From Gnetum montanum (Eukaryota; Streptophyta; Gnetopsida; Gnetales; Gnetaceae): a stretch of DNA of 62,989 bases. The notes beneath the pieces were generated by a model. That model searched no databases, was not told where the DNA came from, and saw only the letters and a list, made by a program, of their open reading frames with translations. The DNA is taken from contig MNCI01006000.1 in NCBI GenBank assembly GCA_015680685.1, forward strand, positions 369,633 through 432,621, read 5' to 3'. Positions 11,040 through 21,410 of this stretch are shown piece by piece; positions within the stretch are counted from its first letter, which is position 1; every line of letters begins with the position of its first letter. The translations under genes and the position numbers were made by a program.

Positions 11040-13696
11040 TTTAGTGCTCAATAGAGGCGAGGCCTAAGCCCTTGTGTTCCTTGGTTAAAGTGCAAATATC
11101 TCAAGCAACTCAATGAAAAGCTTTGTGATTGTCCTTATCCCCCCATAAAAAATTCTTAAGAATTTTGCTGATGCACGAAAAGGAGGATTTGGAAGGAGCC
11201 ATAAAGGAAGAGTAGTACACATGAGTGGAGCTCAAAATATAATTAACTATGATAAATCTACCTGCAAGAGATAAGGGTTTAGAAGCCCATTTCAAAGCTT
11301 TATGTTTCACTTTTTCCACCACATTATTCCATAAGGTAGTGGGAGTGGTGAATAAAGTAATTGGGATACCCAAAAGGGTGAAAACATCAGTAGGAGAAAG
11401 CCACTTGATATTAAAATGATAAGTCCAAGTAGGCCTTGGAGAGAAGCTAGACCAAATAGCTTGCACTTTGTTCCAATTGATTTTAGCTCCTTAGGCTCTA
11501 CAATAGATGTCAATGCAATCCAAGGCAGCGTTAAAATTATTATGGTCCTCAAGAGAAGTGAGAAAAGTGTCATATGCAAACTGGCTATATATGAGATCTT
11601 TTCCTTCTCTTGGAAGAGAGATACCTCTTAGCCTCATAGATTCATTGTGAGATCTAAGAACAACTCCAAGAGCATTAGCAGCTAGGATGAAAAGATAAGG
11701 AGCTAAAGGGCATCCCGATTGTACTAATTTTTGAAGCTTAATAACCTTAGAGAAGGTCTCGTTAATACAAATAAATGAAGAGGCCTTTGACAAAACTAGA
11801 TTGATATGTCTATCAAAAACAGTACCTAAGTTATGATGTTTGACTATACTTCTTAAAAAGGACCAATCTAGCATGTCATAAGCCTTAACAAAATTGAGCT
11901 TAAGAAGAATGACATTTTGATTAGTGGAAGAAGCCCAATGCAAGCCCCCAATAGCAGTAACGACATCATCTAAAATATACCTGCCTTGAACAAAACGAGT
12001 TTGCTCTTTGCTTATTAGATGAGGAAGAAAAGGTTTTAATTTATTGGCTATAGCTTTAGCAACAATCTTGTAGATAACATTTAAAAGAGTGATAGGGCAC
12101 CAGTTGCTAATGCACATACGATCTCCTGACTTGGGTAGAAGCTTAATAATACCTGCATTGATCAATTTGCCAAAGGAACCTTTCTTAAGAGCTTCCTTAT
12201 ACAGACTATAGATAGTATCTTGAAGAGTAGGTCAGAATTTCTTGAAAAATTCTGTAGGAAGACCATCCATACTAGGGGCTTTGCCATCATGGATTTGTTG
12301 AAGAGCTTTACCAAGATTTTGTTTAGAGAGAAGAGAAGCATCACCAAAGATGGAATGATTAAAAGGAGTAATAACTCCTAAGCAAGTATTAACTGTAGTG
12401 GGATCAATAGCTTCTTTTTGAAAAATTCAGGAGTAGAACTCAAAGAAAGCCTGTAGAATGTTAGTCTTGGAGGTAAAGATATTATCATCAACTTGAATAG
12501 CTGGGATTTTATGGGACAGGTGTTCCCCTTTGAGGAGACGAAAAAAAATCCTTTAGTAGCTTGGTCACCCATGCGGAGCCAAGAAAGACGGGTGCGAAGG
12601 TGAGCTCCTCTAACTTCATGGTGATCCATTATACGCATGTTCTCCTTGGCAATTTGCAAGCGATAGAATTGAGCCTTAGTAGCTTCACCTTTATTAATGG
12701 CATTTTGTAATAAGGAGATTTCCTTATGAAGGTTGGACTTATGAGAATTTAGTCTTGAAGCCACCAATTTACCTGCATGTTTGGAAAACCATTGGAGGCG
12801 AGTACAAGCATTAGTCCACCAATCAATCCAACTGTCTTCTCCAAAGGGTTTAGGATGTAGATTCCATATTTGCATCAATAAAGAGCAAAGGGAGCTGCTA
12901 CGAAGAAAGGTAGTGTTAAAAATATAAAGGTCATTGGAAGAGCGGGAGCAGCCAGAGAGGGAAAGAGACCAGTGAATAGGATAATGATCTAATAGAACCT
13001 GGGTATAATATGCCTGAACAAGAGCACCGTTGGTGGTAGTAAATTGAATAGAAGCATTCACAGATAGGTGAACCCAATCCAATCTAGAAGAAATGTAGGA
13101 GCCTCCATGTTTAGTATTGCTCCAAGTGAACCAATTAGAAGTACTAGAAGAGAGGTAGTTTCCATTAGCTTCTTGCAAATTCAATTTGCTCTTCAATGAA
13201 AGCCAAACAGAAAGCTCCTTGTTGTCTAAACCACCTCTTTGTCCTTCAAACTTATCCTCTAGATGCTCAATCATGTTAAAGTCTCCTGTGATGATCCAAT
13301 TAGCTATGGGCAAGTTGTGCCCGAGCCAATTCTAAAAAGGTTTTCGATTATTCAGATTACAAGGAGCATAAATGGAAACGATCCCTAAGATTTCATTAGT
13401 GTACTGTAACCAAACCCAACAACAATGCCCTAAATTATCATGACTATGATCAATAATAGACTCCTGCCACTTATTGTGAAGAAGAATTATAGCTCCCCCT
13501 TTGCCATGTTTATGGTGAGAAGAGACGTAATAACTATTGGGAAAAATACTCTTACAATAGGTTTGAAGATGGAATCCTTGGATTTTAACTTTTGAATACA
13601 AACAACATCGAGGGATTGCCTACGAATATAATCTCGGACTATATATCTTCTACGGGGATCCAAGAGTCCCCTAACATTCCAAGAGCAACACTTCAT
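11040..13696 (-). pseudogene. LINE (L1-type) ORF2, antisense in intron 1; catalytic residues lost
   Basis: The frame opens at 13696 with M-K-C-C-S-W-N-V-R-G-L, the start of the APE-type endonuclease. After a frame change come the T-G-D-F-N-M-I motif (about 13290), S-R-L-D-W-V (about 13080) and D-H-Y-P-I (about 12980). The reverse transcriptase is readable from about 12135 to 11500 with the G-R-Y-I-L-D-D-V-V block. Two catalytic positions are changed: K-L-N-F-V-K-A-Y-D where the family has Asp for N, and F-A-Y-D where it has F-A-D-D. The post-RT segment ends at F-L-W-G-D near 11130. The zinc-binding tail and RNase H that normally follow are absent, so the 3' end is cut off near 11040. Confidence 0.88.
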
Positions 13697-14876
13697 TGTG
13701 TTTGTGAAGATGAAGGAGGATCCCCCTCAACCACTAAAGCCTTAAAAGAATTCCTAGACTCAAAGCTATTTACTAAAGGATGACGAGCACTTGTTCTTCT
13801 ACTAGCGAACTGATTAGCATTAGCAACAGTTGGGGATTGGTGCCCTTTAGGGAAATCGCTAAAGATAGGATTGTCTCGTGTGATTGAGGCATAAGATTTT
13901 CGGGTAACTTGCTCCCAGCCCCTAGTAGCATCTTTTGGGGCTTCTTCTTGGTTAAGAGGAGTCTTAGTAACATTGGTATCCTCAATGTTCATATCCTCCA
14001 CATTTGACATCTTGGGGTTCGAAGAAGAGGGGTTAGTCGAGTGCACCTCGATAGTATCATTACCTATATCCTTAGATATATTTTTATCCTTTAATTCTTT
14101 ACTAACCTATTTTGCTAAAATTTTCTCGGCTTCAGTCTTGGCCAATAACTTTGGACATTGAGCTTTTTGATGGTTAGGATCAAGACAACAATAACAACGG
14201 GTTGGAAGCATAAGATATGAAATTTTTTAAACAAAAGTCCTTTCTTTCACATTAAATTCCAGTGAGTTGGGACGTTGCTTTTACATATCAATTTTAACAC
14301 ACACTCACCGAGTTGGTCTTGGATGGAAACCTGAAAAGGACTCAATACCAATGACCTTCCCAACTTGCTCAGCAAGAATGTCAACATGGGGAGAAAAATG
14401 AGAAGGGAGCCTTGGAAATTCTATCTAAATTGGCAAAATACTTTTACTTTCTTTTTCGGGGTCAAAGTCCTTCTTCTAAGGTTGAAGCAGTAAAAAGGAT
14501 CCATAGACGTCCCAAATTGATTGTTGTTTCATGAAATTTGCCATAGCCTTGGTTTCAAAAGCGAAAAGAAAAAACCCTTTGGTAAGATTAGAAGCTAGGG
14601 CTAATCTTATGTTATGAGGTTCCCATACCTTTTTGGTCCATTCCTAGAAACTGAGGTAGGAGGAATCATTCTGATAAAAAAATTGATTACATAAATATGG
14701 GTAAAGGTTTGAACAGTTTGATCAAAGATGTCTTCAGGGAAGTCAAACTGTAAAATGTTGTCATTATCATCCATTTTAGTAGTACTGTTAGTGGGTTGTG
14801 AATCATTGTTGGAGGAGTCCATTATTTTACGTTTTTTCCTTCCAACATCAAAGAATGAAGAGACAGTCTGGGTCAT
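13693..14876 (-). pseudogene. LINE ORF1 with zinc knuckle, antisense in intron 1
   Basis: It begins M-T-Q-T-V-S-S-F-F-D at 14876 and runs, with several stops and frame changes, to a stop at 13693, overlapping the ORF2 start by a few bases. A C-x2-C-x4-H-x4-C knuckle (C-Y-C-C-L-D-P-N-H then C) lies at about 14154-14200. The C-terminal 117 residues (14046-13693) are still open. This is the RNA-binding partner of the ORF2 just downstream on the same strand. Confidence 0.75.
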
Positions 14877-15480
14877 GTAGACCCGTTAGGCCCTAGACCA
14901 ACTGCTTCAGGGAATTAGAGTAGAGAATGTATTAAGAAAATGAAAAATAGAAACAAAAAGGAATAGACTCACCAGGACACCTATTCCTTGAATGGCAAAA
15001 GGTCCCACTTGATTCAATTCTGCAGACGAACTCTAGGTCTTGAGCTTAGAATAGGTCTAATGCCACTACTCCCAAAAATTGTATTGCCCTGCCTCAATAC
15101 TAGAATAACGTGCAGGCCAGAAGAAAAATCCACATCAGACTGGTATTTGCAGCAACATACAGTTCTTGGGACCACTAGCTGCCATAGTCCCCAATGCAGT
15201 AGTAAGAAACCCTACTGTCTGCTAGAACCGTGTACAAAAGTGAAGAAGAACCCTCGATCGCGACCTTACGAACCCTACCATAGAAACATAGTAGCAAAGC
15301 CCCGACAGCTAAACCCTCAGAGCATTTGCCAATCGTCGAAAACTCCAAGCAGAGACATTGTATCCAAACTCGTAGCGGAAACCTGCAGTGGAAAGAAGCC
15401 AAACCTTTGCACTCACAATTGTCAGATCTCTTCTCACAAATCGGTTGGAAAATAGGTTAGGGTTATCTTTGATTCCTTGA
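14877..15480 (-). mobile_element. probable LINE 5' leader (GC- and CpG-richer)
   Basis: The stretch upstream of ORF1 on the - strand, about 14990-15480, is markedly richer in CpG than its surroundings, as expected for the internal promoter region of a LINE. Several overlapping open frames occur but none resembles a known protein. The right border of the element is not fixed. Confidence 0.45.
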
Positions 15481-15651
15481 GTGTATTCTCTTGGCCTCCA
15501 AGTGGGTCACTCGCTATATAGAAGGAGATGAAGCTTGGAAGATCCTTTTTAGGCACAACATTTCTTGTCTTGGTAATCACCATAGATGGAAAAACACTCA
15601 TTGGAGCAATTGGATCATCAACAAAGGTTCTCAGAAGATTATAGGTTCTTT

Positions 15652-15855
15652 TTTGTTCAAGCAAAGTTGGTGGTGTTGGAGTTAACTTAAAGGCTTTTTG
15701 CAATGGAAACCTTCATCTCCAGTTTGCAGCTCTGTTAAGGCTTTGGTTTTAAGGTTTTGTTCAAGCAAATTTGGCGGTGTTGGGGGACGTCATCTCGCAA
15801 CTTTGGGCTTTGTTAAGGCTTTTGTTTTAAGGTTTTCATCTCCAGTTTGCAGCTC
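15652..15855. repeat. interleaved direct repeats
   Basis: Three motifs recur: ttcaagcaaa(g/t)ttgg.ggtgttgg (about 15656 and 15759), gttaaggctttkgttttaagg (about 15734 and 15811) and catctccagtttgcagctc (about 15713 and 15837). Spacing differs (103, 77 and 124 bp), so this looks like partial duplication with internal loss, not a regular array. Confidence 0.75.
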
Positions 15856-15865
15856 ACCTTAACAA

Positions 15866-15910
15866 CCCCACCCCGCCCACCTAGCCCCACACCCGCCCCC
15901 CACCCCCCCC
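15866..15910 (-). repeat. C-rich tract (G-quadruplex candidate on the - strand)
   Basis: At least six C-runs of three or more lie within 45 bp, ending in eight Cs. The - strand therefore carries many closely spaced G-runs. It sits about 145 bp before exon 2, on the template strand of the gene. Confidence 0.8.
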
Positions 15911-16053
15911 AAAACAAAAAAGTGTTCATCGAGTTTGATCAATAGTGCAATCCACTTAAACTGATAAATCCTATTTAATTGAAGTGTGCATTTTTGAATT
16001 TTGGCTTAAACAATTGTTGCAGATTACTGATGCATTACTGTTGTCAACTGAAG

Positions 16054-16186
16054 GTGACTGGGTATTAGGTGGCACTGTGGAGTTATCCTTCAATTCTAAA
16101 GGGTCTTCTCCACGTACTCCTACTCCTGTTCCTCCCAAAAGCGCACCTTATCTGTGCAACATGGCTGTTGACAAAAATCTGCGACG
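16054..16186 (+). CDS. GNAT N-acetyltransferase, exon 2 (residues 220-264, partial codons at both ends)
   Basis: 133 nt. It completes the Gly codon begun in exon 1 and reads G-D-W-V-L-G-G-T-V-E, then a Pro-rich loop, then P-Y-L-C-N-M-A-V-D-K-N-L-R, the beta-4 strand region of a GNAT that precedes the acetyl-CoA pyrophosphate loop. It ends in CGACG|GTATTT, a good donor, with two bases of the R264 codon. The Pro-rich insert before P-Y-L-C-N is typical of the plant plastid subfamily, as far as I recall it. Confidence 0.88.
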
Positions 16187-19100
16187 GTATTTTTCTGACC
16201 CATCTTTGATGTTAAGATAATCTACTTTGCCATCTTTGCAGCGCCATTGATTGCTAGATTTGCACTTGCTATCTCAATGTCATCTAAAATTCTTACAAAG
16301 TAATTATAGAAATGAAAGTCTCATCCCAATCAAATTTTTATGTTCCAACCTTGTACGCTAGTAAATACATGAAGGGCAAATTTGCTATTGGCGTTTGCTC
16401 ATCGGTTCTGTACTAAAGAAAACATTGTTTATTAATGGATTCTCTCCGTTCAAGTCATTCCTATGTTCCAACTCCCAAATACAGCAGTTAAATTTCAAAT
16501 GTCATACTGCATACATACATTTGTAGCAGGCTCCGTCTACATCATCACATTGTTTCATTGTTTTCTTTCTCGACTTTGATATCACTATACCATGGTAATA
16601 CAAAATGTGTGCCAGCATAACTAAACTATCTGAGACAACTTTCTTTAATCTTCTTGTTTATAGGTGCTATCCTCAAACTAGAACCAAGAATAATAGATTT
16701 AGATGCAGTACTTTTAATCCTATTTGCCCATTATGTTTGAAGTGTTTATGTGATAAGTTAACATTTTATATTGTAACAACAACACTGTCCTCAAGTTGCT
16801 CAACAAAAACCAAACCAACCACACATTCAAAACCATAATGAAAGGTAAGAAACTGAAAGTAAGTTCTGAGCATTTGCAAGGCAAGAAATTGAGAGTAAGC
16901 TACAAGGGACAAATGCTTAGGCAATTAATTTGATACCCTCTACGTCAATTGATACATGTTGTTGCATAGAAGCTAAGCTAATGTGCATTGAACCTAACAT
17001 ATTCTCCAATTGCTTAGAAACTTTGAGAAAAGCCTAGTGGCCAATAGTGTTGGTATTGCTATCTCCTGCAATATACTTGCTGTGCAACCCTAAGTTTTTA
17101 TATACTTGGTATTTTTGAAAGGAAGTAAAACAACCTATAGAGAGAAAGAATAGAGATTTACATAGAAAATCCCAGATGCTTGGGAAAACCATGAGAAAGC
17201 AAGCAAATCTCTTTTTGTTCTTCTAGAATCAGCAGCATACAAGGTTGTTGAAGCATATATAGATCACCCACATCACACATTTGTATTCATGATTCTATTT
17301 TTCTCCTCTTCCTCTTACAATTTGCCTCTTTCTTTAAAGTATTTCTATCCAAGGTTACATGCTGGTGGCATCTTCATAGGTTAGTAAATGAAAGATCCTT
17401 GCATGTCTCTTCTTATAAGTAGCATAATCTTAGATTTTTTTTGGAAGTTATGACTTTTTAGGAGTGGATGATATAATGAATATCAGTTATATATAGGAAT
17501 TCTATTTATGCCTCATTGCTCTAATGTTGTATCCAGAAAGTAGAAATTACATATTTGAATCCCTTCTGTGAGTTACTAAATTTTACTTTTTTGGGTTAAG
17601 TGGTCTTTTACACCTTGGCTACACACATTTATTCATATCTTAGTTTTGGCCAGTAGGTCAATACTAATTGCAATTTGGTTGTATATTGTAGGTTACACAT
17701 GGTAAGTTATGGTCATAACACCAGGGTGGTAGTGTTTTCTCTTCGAAATATCTTAATGCTATAGTGGGTGTATTCTGTCATGATATTTTTAATAATAGTA
17801 TGATGGCTATGTTTTGATCTATGCATATATATCATATGCTAGAATTTGGTTTGATTTTATGTTCTTAAAATCATGAACTCTATATGATATGCATGTCTTA
17901 TGACCTTTGCCATGTGATAAACATAAGAATTATTTTTATTTTTATTATATGTGTTTTCCTTGGTTATAATATGATTTTGTTGCTGTGTACAATCCTTGTC
18001 TGTGGTCCATGTCTAATGCTTGATGTAAGAATCATCACCCAGAGGCTCAATGCTCATCTTGCCAAGGTGGGGTCCTAGGAGGGTTTGGGGGATGAGCAAA
18101 AGTCTAACCTCTTTTGAGTAGTTGCTCCTAGGATGTGTGATGCTTGATGTGTAAAAGTGAATTAGTAAGGGTTTCCTTTTATGTTGCCTCATTCTGCCTT
18201 GATTGCAATGTATCTTCTTTATTGTCAAATGCATTTATAAATTTACAAACCAAGATTTTGAATTGTTCATGGATTGAAATTGCAATTGTGGAAAATTTTG
18301 CAAAATTTTTCAAGCTATGCAACTTAAAATCCTTGGATTGCACAAAACCTATTTGACAAAATGGCTTTTTGCATTGCATTATTGCAAATTTTCTATTGGG
18401 TCATGCTATGGTAAGTATTTATTGGGATATCTTTAACCATTGGTTTTTAGATCTATTGAACTCGAACCACTGTTAAGGTTTGTGAATGTGTTTAGTGAGA
18501 TCTTGCATATTGTACATTGAGCATCTCTAAGAATCTTGAGACGTCGGTAGATGTGTGCATTAATTGTATTAGGGGTAATTGTGGTGGACTTTTGTTGTGG
18601 CTAGTTGCAGCAGTGTTGGCATGGTGATGCAGGTAAACCGAGTTGACTGAGGTTCTTTACCTTGGCACATGTGAGGTCACACTTTAGGGTGTGACTTCCT
18701 ATCTATATCTTATCTGGCCACCAGTGATTAGGCAGAGTTCAAATCTCTTTTTAATGAATGTTTCACTGTTGTAGATTTCACTAAACTGTGACCTATCTAT
18801 TTAGTTGTACGCAATGATGTTGTAATTCATTGGTTTCAACCTTATCACGGCAATGCTAACAAACAAATTGATTTCCTTCATTCACGTTATAACCATAGGT
18901 GAGATGGGGTAGTAGAAGTTCCCTTACAGAGCATTGTGTTACTTGCTTACATGTCATGCAGGAATATGCGTAGGAGCTATCTGGACAGGATTAGTCAGCT
19001 TGGATGAAAATGTGAAACCTGATGTTACCTGTTGGTTATTAAAAATCTGATTTACTATTGGTATTTGGCTGAAGCTTGACTTATGAAACAGTTGTATGAT

Positions 19101-19845
19101 TTCCATATAGTCTTGAGTAATGTGTTGTTTTGATATAATTCACTGCTCTATTGACCCAGATTTGGCTTAGGCCAGGATCCTGGAATTTTGTCAACTGACT
19201 GAGTCTTTGGTATAATAGAGTTTTTAAATCATGTTTCATTTGAGCATGGTTGAGATGAATCACACTAATCTGCTAGTTTAATAATTGGTTCTAGTCGATG
19301 TTATTGGGTTTTTAAACTCTCTTCCTTCTTTGTCGTGTGCCCATGCATATCTGGGGTGTGACACTTCACCTTTAAACATGTTCTTAGCTCAAATCAATTA
19401 TGTGCAATTACAATTGTCAAAAAAAAAAAAAAGTAGATCAGCGATGAAACTTAATTTACAACTAGATGGTTACAATGCAAAATTAGGGATGATCACTACA
19501 ATCTGTTATTGCCATAAATAAGCAATCAAAATCTCTGACAAATAGATATTAAGGATGATATTAAGAGGCATAATTATAGGAGATGAGAAGAATGATAGTT
19601 TTGGCTTCTCTACTCCACCAACACCACCAAGAATCCCTGGAACAAGAAGGTGGATTCAAAGTAGACTATGCCTTATAACTTGTTCACAAATCATAACCTA
19701 CATAAAGAAGAAATTAGAAGTATATAAACACAACCAAGTTAGTAATTAATTTAATACTACTATGACCAAACTAAGTATATATAAAATGGTAATCACAATC
19801 ATTATCATGATGGCTTGTCCCATCAACATGAACTAACTTGTTAAG
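16187..19845. other. intron 2, proximal part: no mobile element recognised
   Basis: Low-density AT-rich sequence with short open frames that look accidental. A possible B-box-like 'agttcaaatctc' lies near 18736 and an A-run at 19421-19434. Nothing is strong enough to call. Confidence 0.45.
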
Positions 19846-19850
19846 GTAGG

Positions 19851-20657
19851 TGATGAGATGTGATTTGACGAGCCTCGATGTTGGAGTCCCGACGTTGTGT
19901 ACCGATGTCGCCTCATCTAGACCTTGTCTATAAATATTGCACTTGGCTTTCGGATGAGACATTTTTTAGCATATCTTAGAAATAGTTAGTTCTCAGTTTC
20001 TTTTCTTTTAAGTCTATTATTCGTAGTGCATGCCCGTAGTGTGATGTTTGTAACCGTACGACACCTTTGTTCAAGTGTGATGTACTTGGACACGTTACAT
20101 GACTGGCAATAAAGATCGAGATTACTTCCATCATTGCGGCATCCACTTAGATTAATATTATTGCTTTAATTATTTAATGCTTTCTTTAGCTAAACATTCC
20201 TGTTTATTGTTATTTAAGTGGAATGTGTACACCTTAATCACGAGTGTTCAAGTGTAAATACTTGGTTTCCCAAAGGTGTATCGTTGGCACAACCAGTGAT
20301 GTACACTTGGTAATCCTAGAAGTAGCTCCACGAAGTCCAAGACATGTACGGATGATTAAAAGTGGATACCATCGCCTTAGGCTAATTTAGACTTTGTTTC
20401 CATTATTCATTAGTTAATCAGTTTATCTCTTTCTGTCATCAAGAGTGGCATAGAAATTAGACCACATCATATGCCCCACTTTGGGCTAAACCATACGTGA
20501 TAAAGATACCACTAGTCCAAGTGGGAAGATAGCAAGCTGTGATCAAAGCATAACGATTTAGATGCCACAACTAGTCCCATCCATGGAATTCGACCGGATC
20601 ATGCGTGAACGCTTGTGATTCGTATAGTTGAGCATAGGGGTACCTTGTCGCTCATCA
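19851..20657 (+). repeat. 5' LTR (807 bp)
   Basis: Starts TGATGAGATGTG and ends CTCATCA. TATAAATA at 19929-19936 is the likely promoter. 'ggcaataaagatcgaga' near 20105 could serve as polyadenylation signal (AATAAA). Confidence 0.92.
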
Positions 20658-20658
20658 T

Positions 20659-20677
20659 TGTCGTTGTTGCCGGGGAT
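20659..20677 (+). promoter_or_regulatory. primer binding site, tRNA-Asp type
   Basis: TGTCGTTGTTGCCGGGGAT matches 16 of 19 positions of the complement of the plant tRNA-Asp 3' end, the primer used by Tat and Athila elements. It begins one base after the 5' LTR. Confidence 0.85.
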
Positions 20678-20782
20678 GGTGCTAGTTATCTAGATTAGTT
20701 ATATCATACACAATTGCTGTAAAGGTATTAACGATATATCTTTCAAAAAATATTAAATCACACACACTATAAACCAACAACA

Positions 20783-21131
20783 ATGTCTCTCCCACACAGA
20801 AATGACAATGCACTGTATAGCGAACACATTCATTGGAGAACTAACGAGATATATGATGAAGAAGATTAGAGTGATCAACCTTATGCAAGGGTTTCTTATG
20901 ATTATGACCACCCTGACGACACTCAAAGACTACATTCACCTAAGGCAAACAATCTTGGAGAAGATGATGTAGGTCCTAGACTAGGGGAGGCTTCAAGGCC
21001 TAAGACCTCCTCGAAACCAAGAAACGATAAATTAAGGGATGCGTGTGTGCAAACTTTGCGTCGATTTGTTAAAATTTGCTATCACCCGGAAGGTATTTTA
21101 AAGATAAGAATGTTAAAAACCATAGGACTTA
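20783..21131 (+). pseudogene. gag-like N-terminus, truncated
   Basis: The ATG at 20783 is the first after the primer site. The frame reads M-S-L-P-H-R-N-D-N-A-L-Y-S with an early TAG after about 28 codons, then continues open for about 85 codons and ends near 21130. The position and the hydrophilic, acidic composition fit the start of a gag. No capsid or zinc-knuckle part follows, so the gene is cut short. Confidence 0.5.
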
Positions 21132-21410
21132 TAATGAAAAATCATTAACGATAACGCCAGACATCCAATTTTTCTAACCCTTTGGCTTGAAACCATTATT
21201 TTAAGCCACATATAATGAAAGGAACTAGTTGCGTTGGGTCGTCGAAAAAGATAGACACTTCTTGGGAGATTTTTTCTTGAAAATTTTCTTAACCCTGCAA
21301 TCATATGCATCATGAGCTTAATGAACAAAGGTTATGAGTAAGATATGAGTTGATAGATGATAATAAACATCACCTTGGTAACACTTGGTTTTCGTTTGAT
21401 TGCATTGTAG

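Larger units (their letters stand above)
10797..16053 (+). other. GNAT intron 1 (5257 bp)
   Basis: GTGAGA donor and CTGAAG acceptor. Only this acceptor keeps the frame and yields the expected G-D-W-V-L-G-G-T-V-E reading. The more canonical TTGCAG at 16017-16022 would give an immediate stop. The intron contains an antisense LINE, a block of direct repeats and a C-rich tract. Confidence 0.8.

Noticed and set aside
14988-15455. 155-codon open frame on the + strand
   Set aside because: Lies in the CpG-richer leader of the antisense LINE. The composition is odd, with no domain and no splice context linking it to the GNAT gene.
16017-16022. TTGCAG as the acceptor of GNAT intron 1
   Set aside because: Joining here to the GAAG|GT donor gives a stop two codons later. 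The CTGAAG site 31 bp further keeps the frame and the expected protein.
21113-21328. 71-codon open frame on the - strand inside the 5.4-kb element
   Set aside because: No recognisable domain, and antisense to the element; probably chance.
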